36,612 nt of DNA from Rhodoplanes serenus. Its GTDB lineage: Bacteria; Pseudomonadota; Alphaproteobacteria; Rhizobiales; Xanthobacteraceae. Below are positions 7,304 to 17,542 of this stretch, piece by piece. Positions within the stretch are counted from its first letter, which is position 1, and each line of letters begins with the position of its first letter. Under the pieces are notes generated by a model, which did no database searches, had not been told where the DNA came from, and saw only the letters and a list, made by a program, of their open reading frames with translations. The position numbers were made by a program, and so were the translations under genes. The stretch covers positions 1 to 36,612 of the forward strand of contig CAMDDZ010000056.1 in the NCBI GenBank assembly GCA_945893145.1. Direction: 5' to 3'.

Positions 7304-8797
7304 TCAAACCGCGACTTTGTTGAGGAAGCCTTCGATCTCGGCGCGCAGGTTGCCGACCGAACTATCGACCGAATTCGAGGCGGTCAGCACGGTTTCGGCT
7401 GCGGCGCGCGTTCCGATCGCCGCATCTGAGACCTTGCCGAGGGCTGCCACGACGGCGCTGGTTCCACGCGCGGCGTTCACCGCATTGCGGGTGATCTCGG
7501 AGGTGGCGGCGTTTTGCTGCAAGATCGAGGTGGCTGCGCTGGAGGCGCGGATGTTGATCTCGCGCATCCCGTCTTCGATGCCATGCACCGCATCGACCGC
7601 ACCACCGGCCGATTGCTGCACCGCGAGGATGTGCTGAGCGATCTCTTCCGTCGCTTTGGCGGTCTGCACCGCAAGTTGCTTGACCTCGGAGGCGACGACC
7701 GCGAAGCCGCGTCCCGCTTCGCCTGCCCGCGCCGCCTCGATGGTGGCGTTCAGCGCCAGAAGATTGGTCTGGCCGGCGATATTGCGGATCAGCTTGACCA
7801 CGTCGCCGATCTTCTCCGCCGCTTTGGCGAGCCTCTCATACTCGCCGTTCGTCGCCTTGGCCTTGCTCACCGCCTCGCCGACCAGGCCGGTGGTCTGGTC
7901 CAATTGCTGATTGATTTCCGCGATCGAGGCCGACAATTCCTCCGCCGAACCCGCAACCATCGAGACGTTGGCCGAAGCATCGTTCGATTCCTGCAACGCC
8001 CCTCCGGCATGCCGCGTGGTTTCGTGCGACGACACGATCAGCGCGCCGGCCGTCGATTTCATCGCATTGGTGTTTGCGCTGACGATCCCGAGCATCTCTT
8101 CGATGCGTTCACGGAACGAACGGATCGCGCCCTCGGTCACCAGCCTGCGGTTTTCCTGTTCCAGCATGCTGTCGCGTTGCTTCTCAAGCCGCTGGCGGTC
8201 GGTGATGTCTTCGTGGGTCGCGACCCACCCGCCCCCCTTCATCGGCTGGCGGACCACCCGAACCAGGCGTCCATCGGCAAGCTCGTCGATCCGGGTCGAG
8301 ACTTCGTTGGACGACAACTGGCCCAATGCGTTGAGCTTCTTGTCCGCAGCGCCGACGCTCTTCTCGCCGGCGAGCACGCCGTTCACGACCCGATGCGTGA
8401 TGACGGCTTGATGCGGCGTGCCGGGCTTCAACAGCTCCGGCGGCAGGCGATACAGGCTGCCATAACGGTCATTGCAGATGACGAGGCGCTTGTCGGCATC
8501 GAACATGCAAAGGCCATGCGTCAGATTCTCGAGCGCGGTGTTGAATCGCAGGTTGGTCTGTTCGAGCGACAGCTGGCGGCGGATGCCGGTCGCGATCGTC
8601 ATCAGCTCCAGCAGCGTCAGGAGCGCCACCACCGAAAAATAGATCGTCCGGTGATGCTGATAATCCGAAAAAAGCGCCTGCTCGGCGGGAAGCAACAGGA
8701 TGGCGCCGATCCACAAAATGCCGATGATCGACAGCCCCAATATCGGTGCGGGTTGCAGCAGGGCGCGGAGCCATTGGAAGAGACGACGGGTTGTCAT
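7304..8797 (-). CDS. Methyl-accepting chemotaxis protein with cytoplasmic PAS domain
   Basis: A 497-residue chemoreceptor. Two membrane helices (about 18-37 and 52-70) are separated by only about 14 residues, so there is no periplasmic ligand-binding domain. A PAS-type domain follows (about 83-200, with '[22 protein letters not shown]' in shortened form and '[14 protein letters not shown]', the usual end of a PAS_7 domain), then a coiled region and the signalling domain. The highly conserved hairpin tip is present at about 340-375: '[20 protein letters not shown]' followed by '[12 protein letters not shown]'. Sensing must therefore be inside the cell or in the membrane, for example redox or a cytoplasmic metabolite through PAS. 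The start is placed at the ATG with AGGA four bases upstream; an in-frame TTG four codons earlier (8809) is possible. No CheB/CheR pentapeptide tether is visible at the C-terminus, which ends LNKVAV, and no che genes are nearby. Confidence 0.93.
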   Translation of the reverse strand: MTTRRLFQWLRALLQPAPILGLSIIGILWIGAILLLPAEQALFSDYQHHRTIYFSVVALLTLLELMTIATGIRRQLSLEQTNLRFNTALENLTHGLCMFDADKRLVICNDRYGSLYRLPPELLKPGTPHQAVITHRVVNGVLAGEKSVGAADKKLNALGQLSSNEVSTRIDELADGRLVRVVRQPMKGGGWVATHEDITDRQRLEKQRDSMLEQENRRLVTEGAIRSFRERIEEMLGIVSANTNAMKSTAGALIVSSHETTRHAGGALQESNDASANVSMVAGSAEELSASIAEINQQLDQTTGLVGEAVSKAKATNGEYERLAKAAEKIGDVVKLIRNIAGQTNLLALNATIEAARAGEAGRGFAVVASEVKQLAVQTAKATEEIAQHILAVQQSAGGAVDAVHGIEDGMREINIRASSAATSILQQNAATSEITRNAVNAARGTSAVVAALGKVSDAAIGTRAAAETVLTASNSVDSSVGNLRAEIEGFLNKVAV

Positions 8798-8971
8798 GTG
8801 ATCCTGCAAGCCGGAATCGTAGCGTCGTTTGTTGATGGCGGAACTTCGTTAAATTCTCGTCCGCCGCGAGGCGCGGCAGGGCCGGGCTGGCGGCCGGAAA
8901 GCGCCGAAATCGCCGGGTTCACCGGGCATTAACTGCAGCGGTTGGTGGCTGCGCTCGCCCCTAGAGGGCTA

Positions 8972-9229
8972 TCAGGCCGAACAGAACTGCACGCCGACCT
9001 GGCTGTTGGACCGCCAGACAATCTGACACTGGCGTTGGACGGTGCCGTTGGCGGACAGCAACAAGGCAAACGTCGGCGGCATCTCGGCTGGCGTGCCGAG
9101 TTCGAGCCGCGCGCCGGTGTCGGAAATATCGACCAGGAGGCAGTCGCGAGCCGGCGCGCCACCCCCCAGGTTGACCCAGGCCGGGCTGTTCACGGTTTTC
9201 CGCGGGCTCTGACGCTGTTCGATTCCCAT
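8972..9229 (-). CDS. Small PilZ-domain protein
   Basis: An 85-residue protein made almost entirely of one PilZ domain, a cyclic-di-GMP receptor. The N-terminal arginine region 'EQRQSPRKTV' corresponds to the RxxxR switch and 'LLVDISDTGARLEL' to the (D/N)xSxxG motif; the C-terminal strand 'CQIVWRSNSQVGVQF' is also typical ('g.Vvwr....iGv.F'). GAGG lies eight bases before the ATG. It sits downstream of nothing obvious and upstream of the chemoreceptor gene on the same strand (about 170 bases apart), which suggests a shared link to motility or surface behaviour. It lacks any output domain, so it would act by binding a partner protein. Confidence 0.9.
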   Translation of the reverse strand: MGIEQRQSPRKTVNSPAWVNLGGGAPARDCLLVDISDTGARLELGTPAEMPPTFALLLSANGTVQRQCQIVWRSNSQVGVQFCSA

Positions 9230-9537
9230 GATCGCAACCTCAAACTCTCAACGAGGCAAATGTGGCGTGCTGCAAAGAGACAAGTTAGTTCAAGTTTGGA
9301 GCATGCCCGCAGACCATTGCGGGCCGATGAAATGAATCGGTTGCATTTTAGGCATTCGGCCGCTGCGCCCGCATGGGGCGGATCTTGGGCGGGTCTCGGT
9401 CCAGATGCTCCGGAACTCTGCGCCAGCCGTGAAACCGGCGGCCGCTTCATTGAACCTCGGACCGGCCAGAGCGGACTAAGTGGATATGGAGCGGTGAGAA
9501 CCCCCACAAAGACTCAAAGACGGACCCCGAGGCCCCC
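9230..9537. other. 308-base divergent intergenic region
   Basis: The region lies between the start of the PilZ gene (minus strand) and that of the SGNH hydrolase gene (plus strand), so it must carry both promoters. ORFs crossing it translate to low-complexity, unfamily-like protein and are treated as chance. No clear dyad or consensus promoter could be fixed by eye. Confidence 0.4.
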
Positions 9538-10365
9538 ATGTCGACCGAGCTCAAACTCACCATTGCGGGCACGGTCGCGGTCGCGAGCCTCGTTCTGTCC
9601 ATTGCCTCGGCGACACATTCGCAGGCCGCGCCGGAGCGCGCCCCGGTCACAGTGCAGGCCGCCTGCGGCACACCTGCCGGACTCGTTCACCTCGACCATT
9701 CGCTGACACGCACGGCGCAGAAACTTCTCAACCATCAGCCGATCACCATCGTGACGATCGGCTCGTCCTCGACATTCGGCGAAGGCGCGAGCTCGCCCGC
9801 GATGTCCTATCCGAGCCGCCTCGCGGCCGAGTTGCAGGCGCGGTTTCCGGGGACGCCCATCACCGTGTTGAACCGCGGCGTCAACGGCGAAACCACCGCC
9901 GACATGCTGACTCGTTTCGATCGCGACGTGTTCGCCGCCAACCCGGACCTGGTGATCTGGCAGGTCGGCACCAACTCCGTGCTGGCCGGGCTGCCGATCG
10001 GCCCCGCCGCCGCGCTGATCCGCGAGGGCCTCGGACGCCTGAGGGCCGACGGCGCCGACGTGATCGTGGTCGATCCGCAATTTGCGCCGGCGGTCATCCG
10101 ACAGGACGCCAGCGTCATGGTGGATATGATCGCGGCGACAGCGCGAGAGGCGAACGTCAACCTGTTCGGCCGCTTCGCGGTGATGCGCCACTGGCGACTG
10201 GCGGATAACCTTCCGTTCGGCGCCTTCGTGACGCACGACGAACTGCACATGAACGACTGGGGCTACGGCTGCATCGCCAAGCTGCTGGCCGGCGCGATTG
10301 ATGGCGCCACCACCCGCCCCACCCTCACCGCCATCGCCCAGCCGCACCGCTCAAGCCGGTCTTAA
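9538..10365 (+). CDS. Secreted SGNH/GDSL-type esterase or lipase
   Basis: A 275-residue exported hydrolase. A signal peptide or N-terminal anchor spans about residues 5-31 (hydrophobic, ending SQAAPE). The SGNH blocks are in order: block I 'TIGSSSTFGEG' (about 73-83, nucleophile probably Ser77; the usual GDS is GSS here), block II with a glycine in 'NRGVNGETT', block III 'GTNS' (Asn146) and block V 'THDELHMND' with the Asp-x-x-His pair (Asp234, His237). The usual Asp after the first Gly is replaced by Ser, seen in some family members. These enzymes cleave esters, including acyl or acetyl groups on polysaccharides; the substrate is not predictable. The start has GAGG five bases upstream. It converges with the CapA-like gene, leaving about 50 bases between the two stops. 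Confidence 0.87.
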   Translation: MSTELKLTIAGTVAVASLVLSIASATHSQAAPERAPVTVQAACGTPAGLVHLDHSLTRTAQKLLNHQPITIVTIGSSSTFGEGASSPAMSYPSRLAAELQARFPGTPITVLNRGVNGETTADMLTRFDRDVFAANPDLVIWQVGTNSVLAGLPIGPAAALIREGLGRLRADGADVIVVDPQFAPAVIRQDASVMVDMIAATAREANVNLFGRFAVMRHWRLADNLPFGAFVTHDELHMNDWGYGCIAKLLAGAIDGATTRPTLTAIAQPHRSSRS

Positions 10366-10416
10366 GCGGCGGCACTGGCGCGGGCGCGCGCTGTTATTGA
10401 TAGGGCTGCCCCGCTC

Positions 10417-11772
10417 CTATTTATAAAGCAGCGCGTCCGCATAGATGGATTTGCGGATCTGGGCGGCCTGTTGCTCGGTCGCGAGCACCGGGCGGCGTTT
10501 CTCGTCGATCCAGGTGAACACCGGCTCCATCGCGATCAGGCGGCTCTGCGAAAAATACAGGTTCATGAAATAGCCCTGGCGCACGCCGGGCGCGTGGATC
10601 TGATCGAAGAAGAAATTGCCAAGCCCGTAGAGAATGACCTTGCCGTTGTAGAACTCCATCTGCTGGACCTGGTGGGCCTGCGAGCCGAACACGAGGTCGG
10701 CGCCGGCGTCGAGCAGCGCCCGGCTGATCGAGCGTTGCGACAGCGTCGGCTGATAGGAGCTCGATTCGCCGAATTGCACGGTCGCGATGATGAAGGCGTC
10801 GGGCCGCTGCCGCTTGATCTCTTCGATGGTGCCGCGCGCCTTGGCGATCTGGAAACGGTTGGCCCCGGGCTTGGGGCCAGTGGCGCATTCGCCGAGCGGG
10901 CAAAGCTCGTTGAAGCCCACGATGCTGATCGCGCCGCTGCCGTCGAGATCGAGAAAGATCGGCGATTTGGCGTTGGCCTCGTCGCGGCCGCCGCCAAACG
11001 TGCGGATGCCGTTCTTGTGAAACCAGTTCAGCGTGGCGAGAAACGGCTCGGCGCCGAAGTCGCGATTGTGATTGCCGGTCAGCTCGACGACGTTGACGCG
11101 CAGGTCCTTGAACGCCTGAAAATGCGCCTGCTTGGAGCAAAACCGCAGACCCGCCTGAAACGCACAGGCATCGGTGAAGCTCACCTCGTTGCTGATGTGA
11201 ATGTATTGCGCGGTCTGAAAGTAAGCGCGGATTTTTTCGCTCAGCACGCCCGGCCCATGGACGTCGGCGCTCATGCCGGTGCCGCGCGTGATCGCGGTGG
11301 TGCCGGTCATGATCATGTGGGTGATCGGCTCGCGCTTGAGATCTTCTTCCGATTTCAGCGCGTAGTTGGCGGGCTCGCGGAAAAACGAAACCGCTTCGAC
11401 GCTGAGCGTTTTCAGCCGCGGAATGGCCTCGGTCACATCGACTAGAATGATCCGGTCCTTGGAGCGCGCGTAAAACTCGGCCGGATCGCTGAACTCAGCC
11501 GCGGTGTCGCAACCGAACAGTTCGCGCGCCAGCGTCGCGGCGCGTTCGGTTTTTTGCACCCGCCCGGCGCAATATTCAAACTTCAAGCGCGCGGCTGAAA
11601 TGTCGTTGAGGCCCGAGGTCCACCCGGTCTGCGCCAGCAGTACGCCGGAAGGCTGCGCGATCTGCGCCTTCTCGACCGAATGGTCTTGCGCCAAGGCCGC
11701 CGCGGGGATGAGCAATGCCAAGCTCAAGCAAGCCGAGAGCCTAGCGGACAGCAAGATGTCGGTGCGCGCCAT
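10417..11772 (-). CDS. CapA-family (PGA_cap) secreted protein, metallophosphatase fold
   Basis: A 451-residue exported protein. Residues 1-28 are a signal peptide ending 'AAALAQ'. From about residue 150 the sequence fits the bacterial capsule-synthesis CapA/PgsA family, which has a calcineurin-like metallophosphoesterase fold: 'HMIMTGTTAITRG', 'NVVELTGNHNRDFG' (the typical 'GNH..D.G' metal-binding segment), 'ATVQFGESSSYQP', 'LDAGADLVFGSQAHQVQ' (the 'Ga..viGsHpHv.q' motif) and 'ILYGLGNFFFDQ'. GGGGGGA precedes the ATG by about six bases. CapA proteins are required for poly-gamma-glutamate production in Bacillus, but many homologues in proteobacteria lack the other cap/pgs genes, as here. The real substrate is unknown. 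About 120 residues between signal peptide and domain have no recognised fold. Confidence 0.85.
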   Translation of the reverse strand: MARTDILLSARLSACLSLALLIPAAALAQDHSVEKAQIAQPSGVLLAQTGWTSGLNDISAARLKFEYCAGRVQKTERAATLARELFGCDTAAEFSDPAEFYARSKDRIILVDVTEAIPRLKTLSVEAVSFFREPANYALKSEEDLKREPITHMIMTGTTAITRGTGMSADVHGPGVLSEKIRAYFQTAQYIHISNEVSFTDACAFQAGLRFCSKQAHFQAFKDLRVNVVELTGNHNRDFGAEPFLATLNWFHKNGIRTFGGGRDEANAKSPIFLDLDGSGAISIVGFNELCPLGECATGPKPGANRFQIAKARGTIEEIKRQRPDAFIIATVQFGESSSYQPTLSQRSISRALLDAGADLVFGSQAHQVQQMEFYNGKVILYGLGNFFFDQIHAPGVRQGYFMNLYFSQSRLIAMEPVFTWIDEKRRPVLATEQQAAQIRKSIYADALLYK

Positions 11773-12003
11773 GATGTTCCCCCCGGAACATCGGCGCCGC
11801 TCTGCGCGACCGATTGGCCTAACACCCAGCCGAAACCCTGCGCAGCATAGACGGCACCGAAGCCATCAGGCTTTCGCCCGCCCGGCACCCCGGCAAGCCA
11901 GGCCGCGGACTTGTCATCGTTATCTTTGCGTCATCCCGGCAGTTATCCACATGCTGGTGACGAGACGGCCGGGCTTGCCGGCGGCGCTGCAGTAATGTGT
12001 GCC

Positions 12004-12243
12004 ATGTCCCACGAGGCCCGCATCCGCGACGACCTGAGTTACCTGGCGCAATGCGCCGATCGCTGCCTTACGGCGGCTGAGGAATGCGAGACGTCGCTGG
12101 CGGCAATCGGACTGCGGGAATTGGCCAAGGAATATCTGGCGCTGGCCGCGAAAATCCGCGATGCGCAAGTTGCGCAGCCTGGAGCGGCTCAGGCCGGCAG
12201 CCAACCAATGGCGCACTCTCAAGCCAAACTAGTCTCAGCTTGA
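12004..12243 (+). CDS. Small helical protein of unknown function
   Basis: A 79-residue acidic-to-neutral protein without signal peptide or membrane helix. Its N-terminal two thirds look like a helical bundle ('RIRDDLSYLAQCADRCLTAA', 'GLRELAKEYLALAAKIRDAQ'), with two closely placed cysteines. Short proteins with this look are common in Bradyrhizobium-like genomes, but I cannot name the family. An ATG at 11995 is an in-frame alternative; neither has a strong ribosome site. A strong stem-loop follows directly after the stop (12260-12295), which supports this being a transcribed gene. Confidence 0.55.
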   Translation: MSHEARIRDDLSYLAQCADRCLTAAEECETSLAAIGLRELAKEYLALAAKIRDAQVAQPGAAQAGSQPMAHSQAKLVSA

Positions 12244-12259
12244 GGAGACACAAACAGCA

Positions 12260-12295
12260 GAAGGCCTCCGGGACTGACTGTCCGCGGAGGCCTTC
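12260..12295. terminator. Stem-loop terminator between convergent genes
   Basis: GAAGGCCTCCG (12260-12270) pairs perfectly with CGGAGGCCTTC (12285-12295), an 11-bp stem; the 14-base loop can itself pair GGAC with GTCC. It lies between the stop of the plus-strand gene ending 12243 and the stop of the minus-strand gene at 12330, so it can serve both. The flanking T tracts are short. Confidence 0.7.
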
Positions 12296-12329
12296 GCACT
12301 GTTTGGTGAGAACGACTTCGTGGTGAGAA

Positions 12330-12620
12330 TTAACGCACGTCCACGTTGCCGCTGCCGGTGGTGCCGCCCGGGCCCTTAACCTTGGCCTTTGCCCGCGCGT
12401 CGGCATCGTTCACGCGCACGCCGGACTGGTTCACGGTTGCGCCGGTGTTGGATTTCACGTTCGCGCCGGTGTTGGCGTTCGCACCCGGCGCCGTCACAGT
12501 CCCGCCGACATTGGCGCCGACGCCCGTGTTAACGCTGGCCTGCGCATAGGCCGCTGTGGTTCCGAGCGACGCTCCAAGCGACGTGGCCAACGCCACCGCA
12601 ATGATGCTGAATTTCGTCAT
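12330..12620 (-). CDS. Secreted Asn/Gly/Val-rich low-complexity protein
   Basis: A 96-residue exported protein. The start is set at the methionine that has GGAG seven bases upstream and opens a signal peptide ('MTKFSIIAVALATSLGASLG' through to AAYAQ). The mature part is built of short imperfect repeats such as 'VNTGVGANVGGTV', 'GANANTGANVKSNTGATVN', then a charged stretch 'DADARAKAKVKG' and a Gly/Thr tail. Such repeats resemble beta-rich or disordered envelope proteins. No enzyme motif is present and the family is not recognised. An ORF start at 12656 is rejected because it would bury the signal peptide. Confidence 0.7.
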   Translation of the reverse strand: MTKFSIIAVALATSLGASLGTTAAYAQASVNTGVGANVGGTVTAPGANANTGANVKSNTGATVNQSGVRVNDADARAKAKVKGPGGTTGSGNVDVR

Positions 12621-12745
12621 GAGGTTTCTCCAATAATTGTTGTCCGCCGTTATCACTCGGCGGACTCCTGGAGATATAACGCCTCAACGACGGGAGTGTT
12701 CCCGGCGGGAACCGGGTTCCTGGCGCAGTCGAATCAATCGGCCGC

Positions 12746-12982
12746 CTAGCCCAAAATCTTTTCTTCGCTTTTCTCGGCGTCGTAGACGGTCACATGGACA
12801 ATGGCGTGTGCCTTCTTGATCGCTTTGCCGAGCTTCTCAGCCTCGTCGAGTGACGCGAAGGACGCCTTGGTTTGCCGGTCCACCTGCAGACGGAAGCGCA
12901 ACAGCGTCGGGCGGCGCTGATCCACCTTCAAAGTGTCATCGCCTTCCGACTTCTCAGGCTTCTTCACGGTGATCGTGGCCAT
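12746..12982 (-). CDS. Small conserved-looking cytoplasmic protein, unknown function
   Basis: A 78-residue protein starting at the ATG with GAGGGG four bases upstream. It opens with a charged stretch ('TITVKKPEKSEGDD'), then a two-strand-one-helix-strand pattern: 'RPTLLRFRLQVDRQTKASF', 'LDEAEKLGKAIKKAH', 'IVHVTVYDAEKSE'. The layout (strand, strand, helix, strand) resembles small domains in which a helix packs on a sheet, and the 'SF.sl.eA...g..IK..hP...V.V.D' pattern recalls proteins that describe a query/annotation of surface residues, but no named family is recognised. No signal peptide is present. Confidence 0.65.
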   Translation of the reverse strand: MATITVKKPEKSEGDDTLKVDQRRPTLLRFRLQVDRQTKASFASLDEAEKLGKAIKKAHAIVHVTVYDAEKSEEKILG

Positions 12983-13522
12983 GTGTCCCCTCGTTGCGTT
13001 TGGCGGGCCGGCAGATTCGAGGCCCCTATTCACCCGCCACGCTGTTTAAACCGCATGGCCGGAAGCCCGCAAGCGCCTTCAGGGAGCCGCCCGCAGCGGT
13101 CCTATAATGTCATGGCCAACCGATGAGTAAACCGAAAATGCTCCATCGCTCGTGGCCTGATTGTTCGAGTTTTGGCGGCATCCATTGGCGGTGGTTGCCG
13201 CGCTCCAACAGCAGCGCCAAGTGGCCATGGTGAAGCGCCTCATCATCGTCGTGCTGCTCGGCCCGCTGATCGGCTTTCGGCAATGTTCGACTCTACCGGG
13301 AGTCTTCGACACACCAAAATCTCGCTGATGTGTTGACGCCGCGCGCGCGTTCGCATCGACGAGCGCACGAATCAACACGAATCAAAATGCGTCGCGTAAT
13401 GAATCATAAAAACCGGTGCGGCGCGCCAAACATTGTTGCGCGCCGCAACGATGTGGAACCGAAACCAACGCGAAACAGTTTCTAGTTCCACCGAGGGGGA
13501 AAGCTCAAGCTGGAGGCAGATC
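12983..13522. other. 540-base region without a clear gene
   Basis: The region contains a possible truncated membrane-protein ORF (13227-13328, listed separately), a 10-bp tandem duplication CACGAATCAA (13366-13385) and a GC-rich inverted repeat GCGGCGCGC/GCGCGCCGC (13418-13426 with 13438-13446). The rest has no coding signal I trust. It must also hold the promoter for the minus-strand gene starting at 12982 and for the zinc-ribbon gene at 13523. Confidence 0.4.
13227..13328 (+). pseudogene. Possible remnant of a small membrane protein
   Basis: ATG 13227 opens a 33-codon frame whose first 17 residues ('MVKRLIIVVLLGPLIGF') are an excellent basic-start membrane helix, while the following 16 residues are unpatterned and stop at 13326-13328. 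The abrupt change suggests a frameshift or truncation of a longer membrane protein, or else a short single-helix peptide. No good ribosome site is visible. The call rests on hydrophobicity alone. Confidence 0.25.
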
Positions 13523-13705
13523 ATGCGCCCGCTCGGCGAGACGAAGCGTCATGCATGCGAAGTCTGCGGCAAGACGATGCGGCTCGCGCGCACCGTGCCG
13601 GTCATGGCGACCGGCGACGAATTTCAAATCTGGGAATGCGTGGCTTGCGGCCACACCAAACTGCTCGACAAGAAAAAGCTGCAGCCACAGCCGGAGAAGT
13701 CATGA
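13523..13705 (+). CDS. Small zinc-ribbon protein
   Basis: A 60-residue protein with two Cys-x-x-Cys knuckles, 'CEVCGK' (about residues 11-16) and 'CVACGH' (about 37-42), about 26 residues apart, the classic four-cysteine zinc ribbon. A lysine-rich tail ('KKKLQPQPEKS') follows. GGAG lies seven bases before the ATG, which decides this start over the longer frame from 13433. Zinc ribbons of this size bind nucleic acid or act as a structural module; nothing in the neighbourhood fixes the partner. Confidence 0.65.
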   Translation: MRPLGETKRHACEVCGKTMRLARTVPVMATGDEFQIWECVACGHTKLLDKKKLQPQPEKS

Positions 13706-13812
13706 CCGCCGCCGGTGCGGGGCGCGCCCGCGATCCCGATACGAAGCGCGGAATCCGCTTTCCGCGGCCGCGCGCCGTGCTAGGCTCCTCGACGTGACGT
13801 TGGAGATTGGTA

Positions 13813-14154
13813 ATGCGGACCTATGCTAAAGCCCTCATTCTGCTGGCTTGCGCCTTCGGGCTCACCGGCGCCGTAGCGCCGGATGTGCGCGCCGCCGACC
13901 TCGGCGTGACGCCGATGAAGCGCTACGTACGCGTGGTGCATCATCACCGGGGCCGCGTGGTTCGCGATTACGACGGCACGCCGATCCGGCTGCGCCGCTT
14001 GCCGCACACGGCGCTGCGCTACGACGGCGCTGTGGTGCCAATGTACGAAGCCATTCCGCTCGGCGGTGCCAACCCAACCCGCTACTTCAACGGCGAACCG
14101 GTCCGCAGCGCGTACTACCTGCACGCCCGTCATCGCTACTATTACGCTCGCTGA
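13813..14154 (+). CDS. Secreted basic protein of unknown function
   Basis: A 113-residue exported protein. ATG 13813 has GGAG seven bases upstream and begins a signal peptide ('MRTYAKALILLACAFGLTG', cleaved near 'DVRAAD'). The mature part is basic and rich in Arg, His and Tyr ('YVRVVHHHRGRVVRDYDG', 'RRLPHTALRYDG', 'YYLHARHRYYYAR'). Such His/Arg/Tyr-rich tails occur in small periplasmic proteins of Bradyrhizobium-like bacteria with no known role. An upstream in-frame TTG (13807) is less likely. Confidence 0.65.
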   Translation: MRTYAKALILLACAFGLTGAVAPDVRAADLGVTPMKRYVRVVHHHRGRVVRDYDGTPIRLRRLPHTALRYDGAVVPMYEAIPLGGANPTRYFNGEPVRSAYYLHARHRYYYAR

Positions 14155-14206
14155 CCGCGAGCACGCTCGCTGACGCGCGCCGCACCTTCGCGGCGCCGGA
14201 TGCCGC

Positions 14207-15166
14207 TCAATCGAGATGGATGCCGGCGTCCTTGATAATCTTGAGCCACTTGTCGTAGTCGGCCTTCACCACCGCGTTGAGCTTGTCGGCCGGCACGTCC
14301 ATCAGTTCGCCGCCGACCGCCGCAAGTTTCGTTTTCAGCTCCGGGCCCGCTTCAGCGATGTGCTTCTGCAGCAGCGCGATGACGGCGGGCGGCGTCTTGG
14401 CCGGCGCGAAAATACCGATCCAGGAATCGATCTCGAGGCCCGCCACGCCCGACTCGGTCATGGTCGGCACGTCCGGCGCGTCGGGATGGCGCCGCGCCGC
14501 CAGCACCGCGATGCCCTTGGCCTGTCCGGACTTCACATAGGGCAATGCGGCGGGCGTCGAGTCGAAAAACAGATCGACGCGCCCCGACAGCAAATCCGGG
14601 AACGCCAACGAGGAGCCGCGATACGGCACATCGAGCATTTTGGTGCCGGTGATGGCCTGGAACGCCGCGCCCACCACGTGCTGGCCGGTGCCGACCCCGG
14701 CGTTGGCAAGCTTGATGGAGCCGGGATTGGCCTTGGCGGCGGCGATGATCTCTTTCGGCGTCTTGTAGGGCAGGCTCGGTGAGCCGACCAGCGTGTAGGA
14801 AATGTTGAGCACGAGCGCGACCGGAACGAGGTCGGTCAGCGGATCGTAAGGCAGGCTCTTGTAGAGGCCGGCGTTGAACACGATGTTGCTCAAGCCGCCG
14901 ACCAGGAGCGTGTAGCCGTCGGGCTCGGCCGCAATCACCGCCTTGGTGCCAACGATGGTGCCGGCGCCTGGCCGGTTCTCGACCACGAACGATTGGTTGA
15001 GCCGGCGGCTGAGCTGATCGGCAATCAGGCGCCCCAGGATGTCGTAGCTGCCTGCGGGTCCGATCGGCACGATGATCTTGACCGGATGGTTTGGATAGTT
15101 CTGCGCGCTCGCGATCGGCGCAAAGCATCCCAGCGCCAGCGCAATCATCAGGGTTCGGCGTAGCAT
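14207..15166 (-). CDS. Bug/TctC-family periplasmic substrate-binding protein
   Basis: A 319-residue secreted binding protein with AGGAGG six bases before its ATG, an unusually good ribosome site. The signal peptide is 'MLRRTLMIALALGCFAPIAS' plus AQ. The family motifs follow: 'YPNHPVKIIVPIGPAGSYD' (the usual 'fppGG..D' is altered to 'IGPAGSYD'), 'FVVENRPGAGTIVGT', 'DGYTLLVG', 'KLANAGVGTGQHV', 'DVPYRGSSLAFPDLLSGRVD' and 'IFAPAKTPPAVIALLQ'. The first-loop change may alter ligand choice. It stands alone: no transporter permease or enzyme gene adjoins it, and the gap to the next gene upstream (stop 15285) is about 120 bases. Confidence 0.92.
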   Translation of the reverse strand: MLRRTLMIALALGCFAPIASAQNYPNHPVKIIVPIGPAGSYDILGRLIADQLSRRLNQSFVVENRPGAGTIVGTKAVIAAEPDGYTLLVGGLSNIVFNAGLYKSLPYDPLTDLVPVALVLNISYTLVGSPSLPYKTPKEIIAAAKANPGSIKLANAGVGTGQHVVGAAFQAITGTKMLDVPYRGSSLAFPDLLSGRVDLFFDSTPAALPYVKSGQAKGIAVLAARRHPDAPDVPTMTESGVAGLEIDSWIGIFAPAKTPPAVIALLQKHIAEAGPELKTKLAAVGGELMDVPADKLNAVVKADYDKWLKIIKDAGIHLD

Positions 15167-15284
15167 CGTGGTCCTCCTGGCTGCCGACGCGGCGTCTCGA
15201 TCATGCGCAGTTCACGCCGCTGCGCAAGCACACGGTAGGACAACTTTGTTGCGACACAATGCATCGGACCGCGCGCGGCTCGCT

Positions 15285-15470
15285 TCAACGCGCCGGCGGA
15301 ACCACGACGGGAGCAACCACGCTTTCGTTCGCGCCTGCGACAGGAGCTTGGGCGCTCGGGGCCGCAGCCTCCGCGGCAAGCTGATCCCGCAACATCATCG
15401 TCATCAGCCCGTGTTTGATCGCGATGGTCGAAGGCAGCTTGAGCTTTCGTCCAAACCGTTGCGTATGCAT
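15285..15470 (-). CDS. Short Ala/Pro-rich protein of unknown function
   Basis: A 61-residue frame with AAGGAG five bases before its ATG. It begins basic ('MHTQRFGRKLKLPSTIAIKH'), has a short Met/Leu-rich helix and ends in an Ala/Pro/Val-rich tail ('PSAQAPVAGANESVVAPVVV'). It lies just beyond the groEL terminator. The good ribosome site is the main argument for it; no family is recognised. Confidence 0.5.
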   Translation of the reverse strand: MHTQRFGRKLKLPSTIAIKHGLMTMMLRDQLAAEAAAPSAQAPVAGANESVVAPVVVPPAR

Positions 15471-15500
15471 GACAGCTCCTTGAGCGTTCCAGGGTTATAA

Positions 15501-15528
15501 AAAAGGCGCGACTGACGCCGCGCCTTTT
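15501..15528 (-). terminator. Intrinsic terminator of the groES-groEL operon
   Basis: AAAAGGCGCG (15501-15510) pairs with CGCGCCTTTT (15519-15528) around an 8-base loop. Read on the minus strand the stem is followed by a run of six T, a textbook intrinsic terminator about 20 bases beyond the groEL stop. Confidence 0.9.
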
Positions 15529-15550
15529 CCGTTTGTTTGAAGCAGAACGA

Positions 15551-17227
<1,677 letters not shown>

Positions 17228-17542
17228 TTAGGCGGCTTTTTTCTTCGCCACCGCGTCATCGAGAACGCCCATGATGTCGCTCTCCTTCATGATCAGGTAG
17301 TCGGTGCCGTCGAGCTTGACCTCGGTGCCCGACCACTTGCCGAACAGCACACGGTCGCCCTTCTTCAAGTCGATCGGAATGAGTTTGCCGGCCTCATCGC
17401 GGCCACCGGGGCCGACGGCGATGATCTCGCCCTGCGACGGCTTCTCCTTCACGGTATCGGGGATGATGATGCCGCCGGCGGACTTCGCTTCGGCATCGAT
17501 GCGTTCGACAACAACACGGTCGTGGAGTGGACGGAATTTCAT
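17228..17542 (-). CDS. groES: 10 kDa co-chaperonin GroES
   Basis: A 104-residue GroES, the lid of the GroEL cage. It shows '[20 protein letters not shown]', the mobile loop '[18 protein letters not shown]' that docks on GroEL, and '[14 protein letters not shown]'. AGGAG lies six bases before ATG. It is the first chaperonin gene of a groES-groEL operon. No CIRCE element (TTAGCACTC-N9-GAGTGCTAA) is visible in the 100 or so bases upstream, so HrcA control is not supported at this copy; a heat-shock sigma factor promoter is possible but not clear. Confidence 0.97.
   Translation of the reverse strand: MKFRPLHDRVVVERIDAEAKSAGGIIIPDTVKEKPSQGEIIAVGPGGRDEAGKLIPIDLKKGDRVLFGKWSGTEVKLDGTDYLIMKESDIMGVLDDAVAKKKAA

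Noticed and set aside
13366..13446. Tandem CACGAATCAA pair and GCGGCGCGC inverted repeat
   Set aside because: Too short, and no gene start or T tract fits; kept only as a note for that intergenic region.
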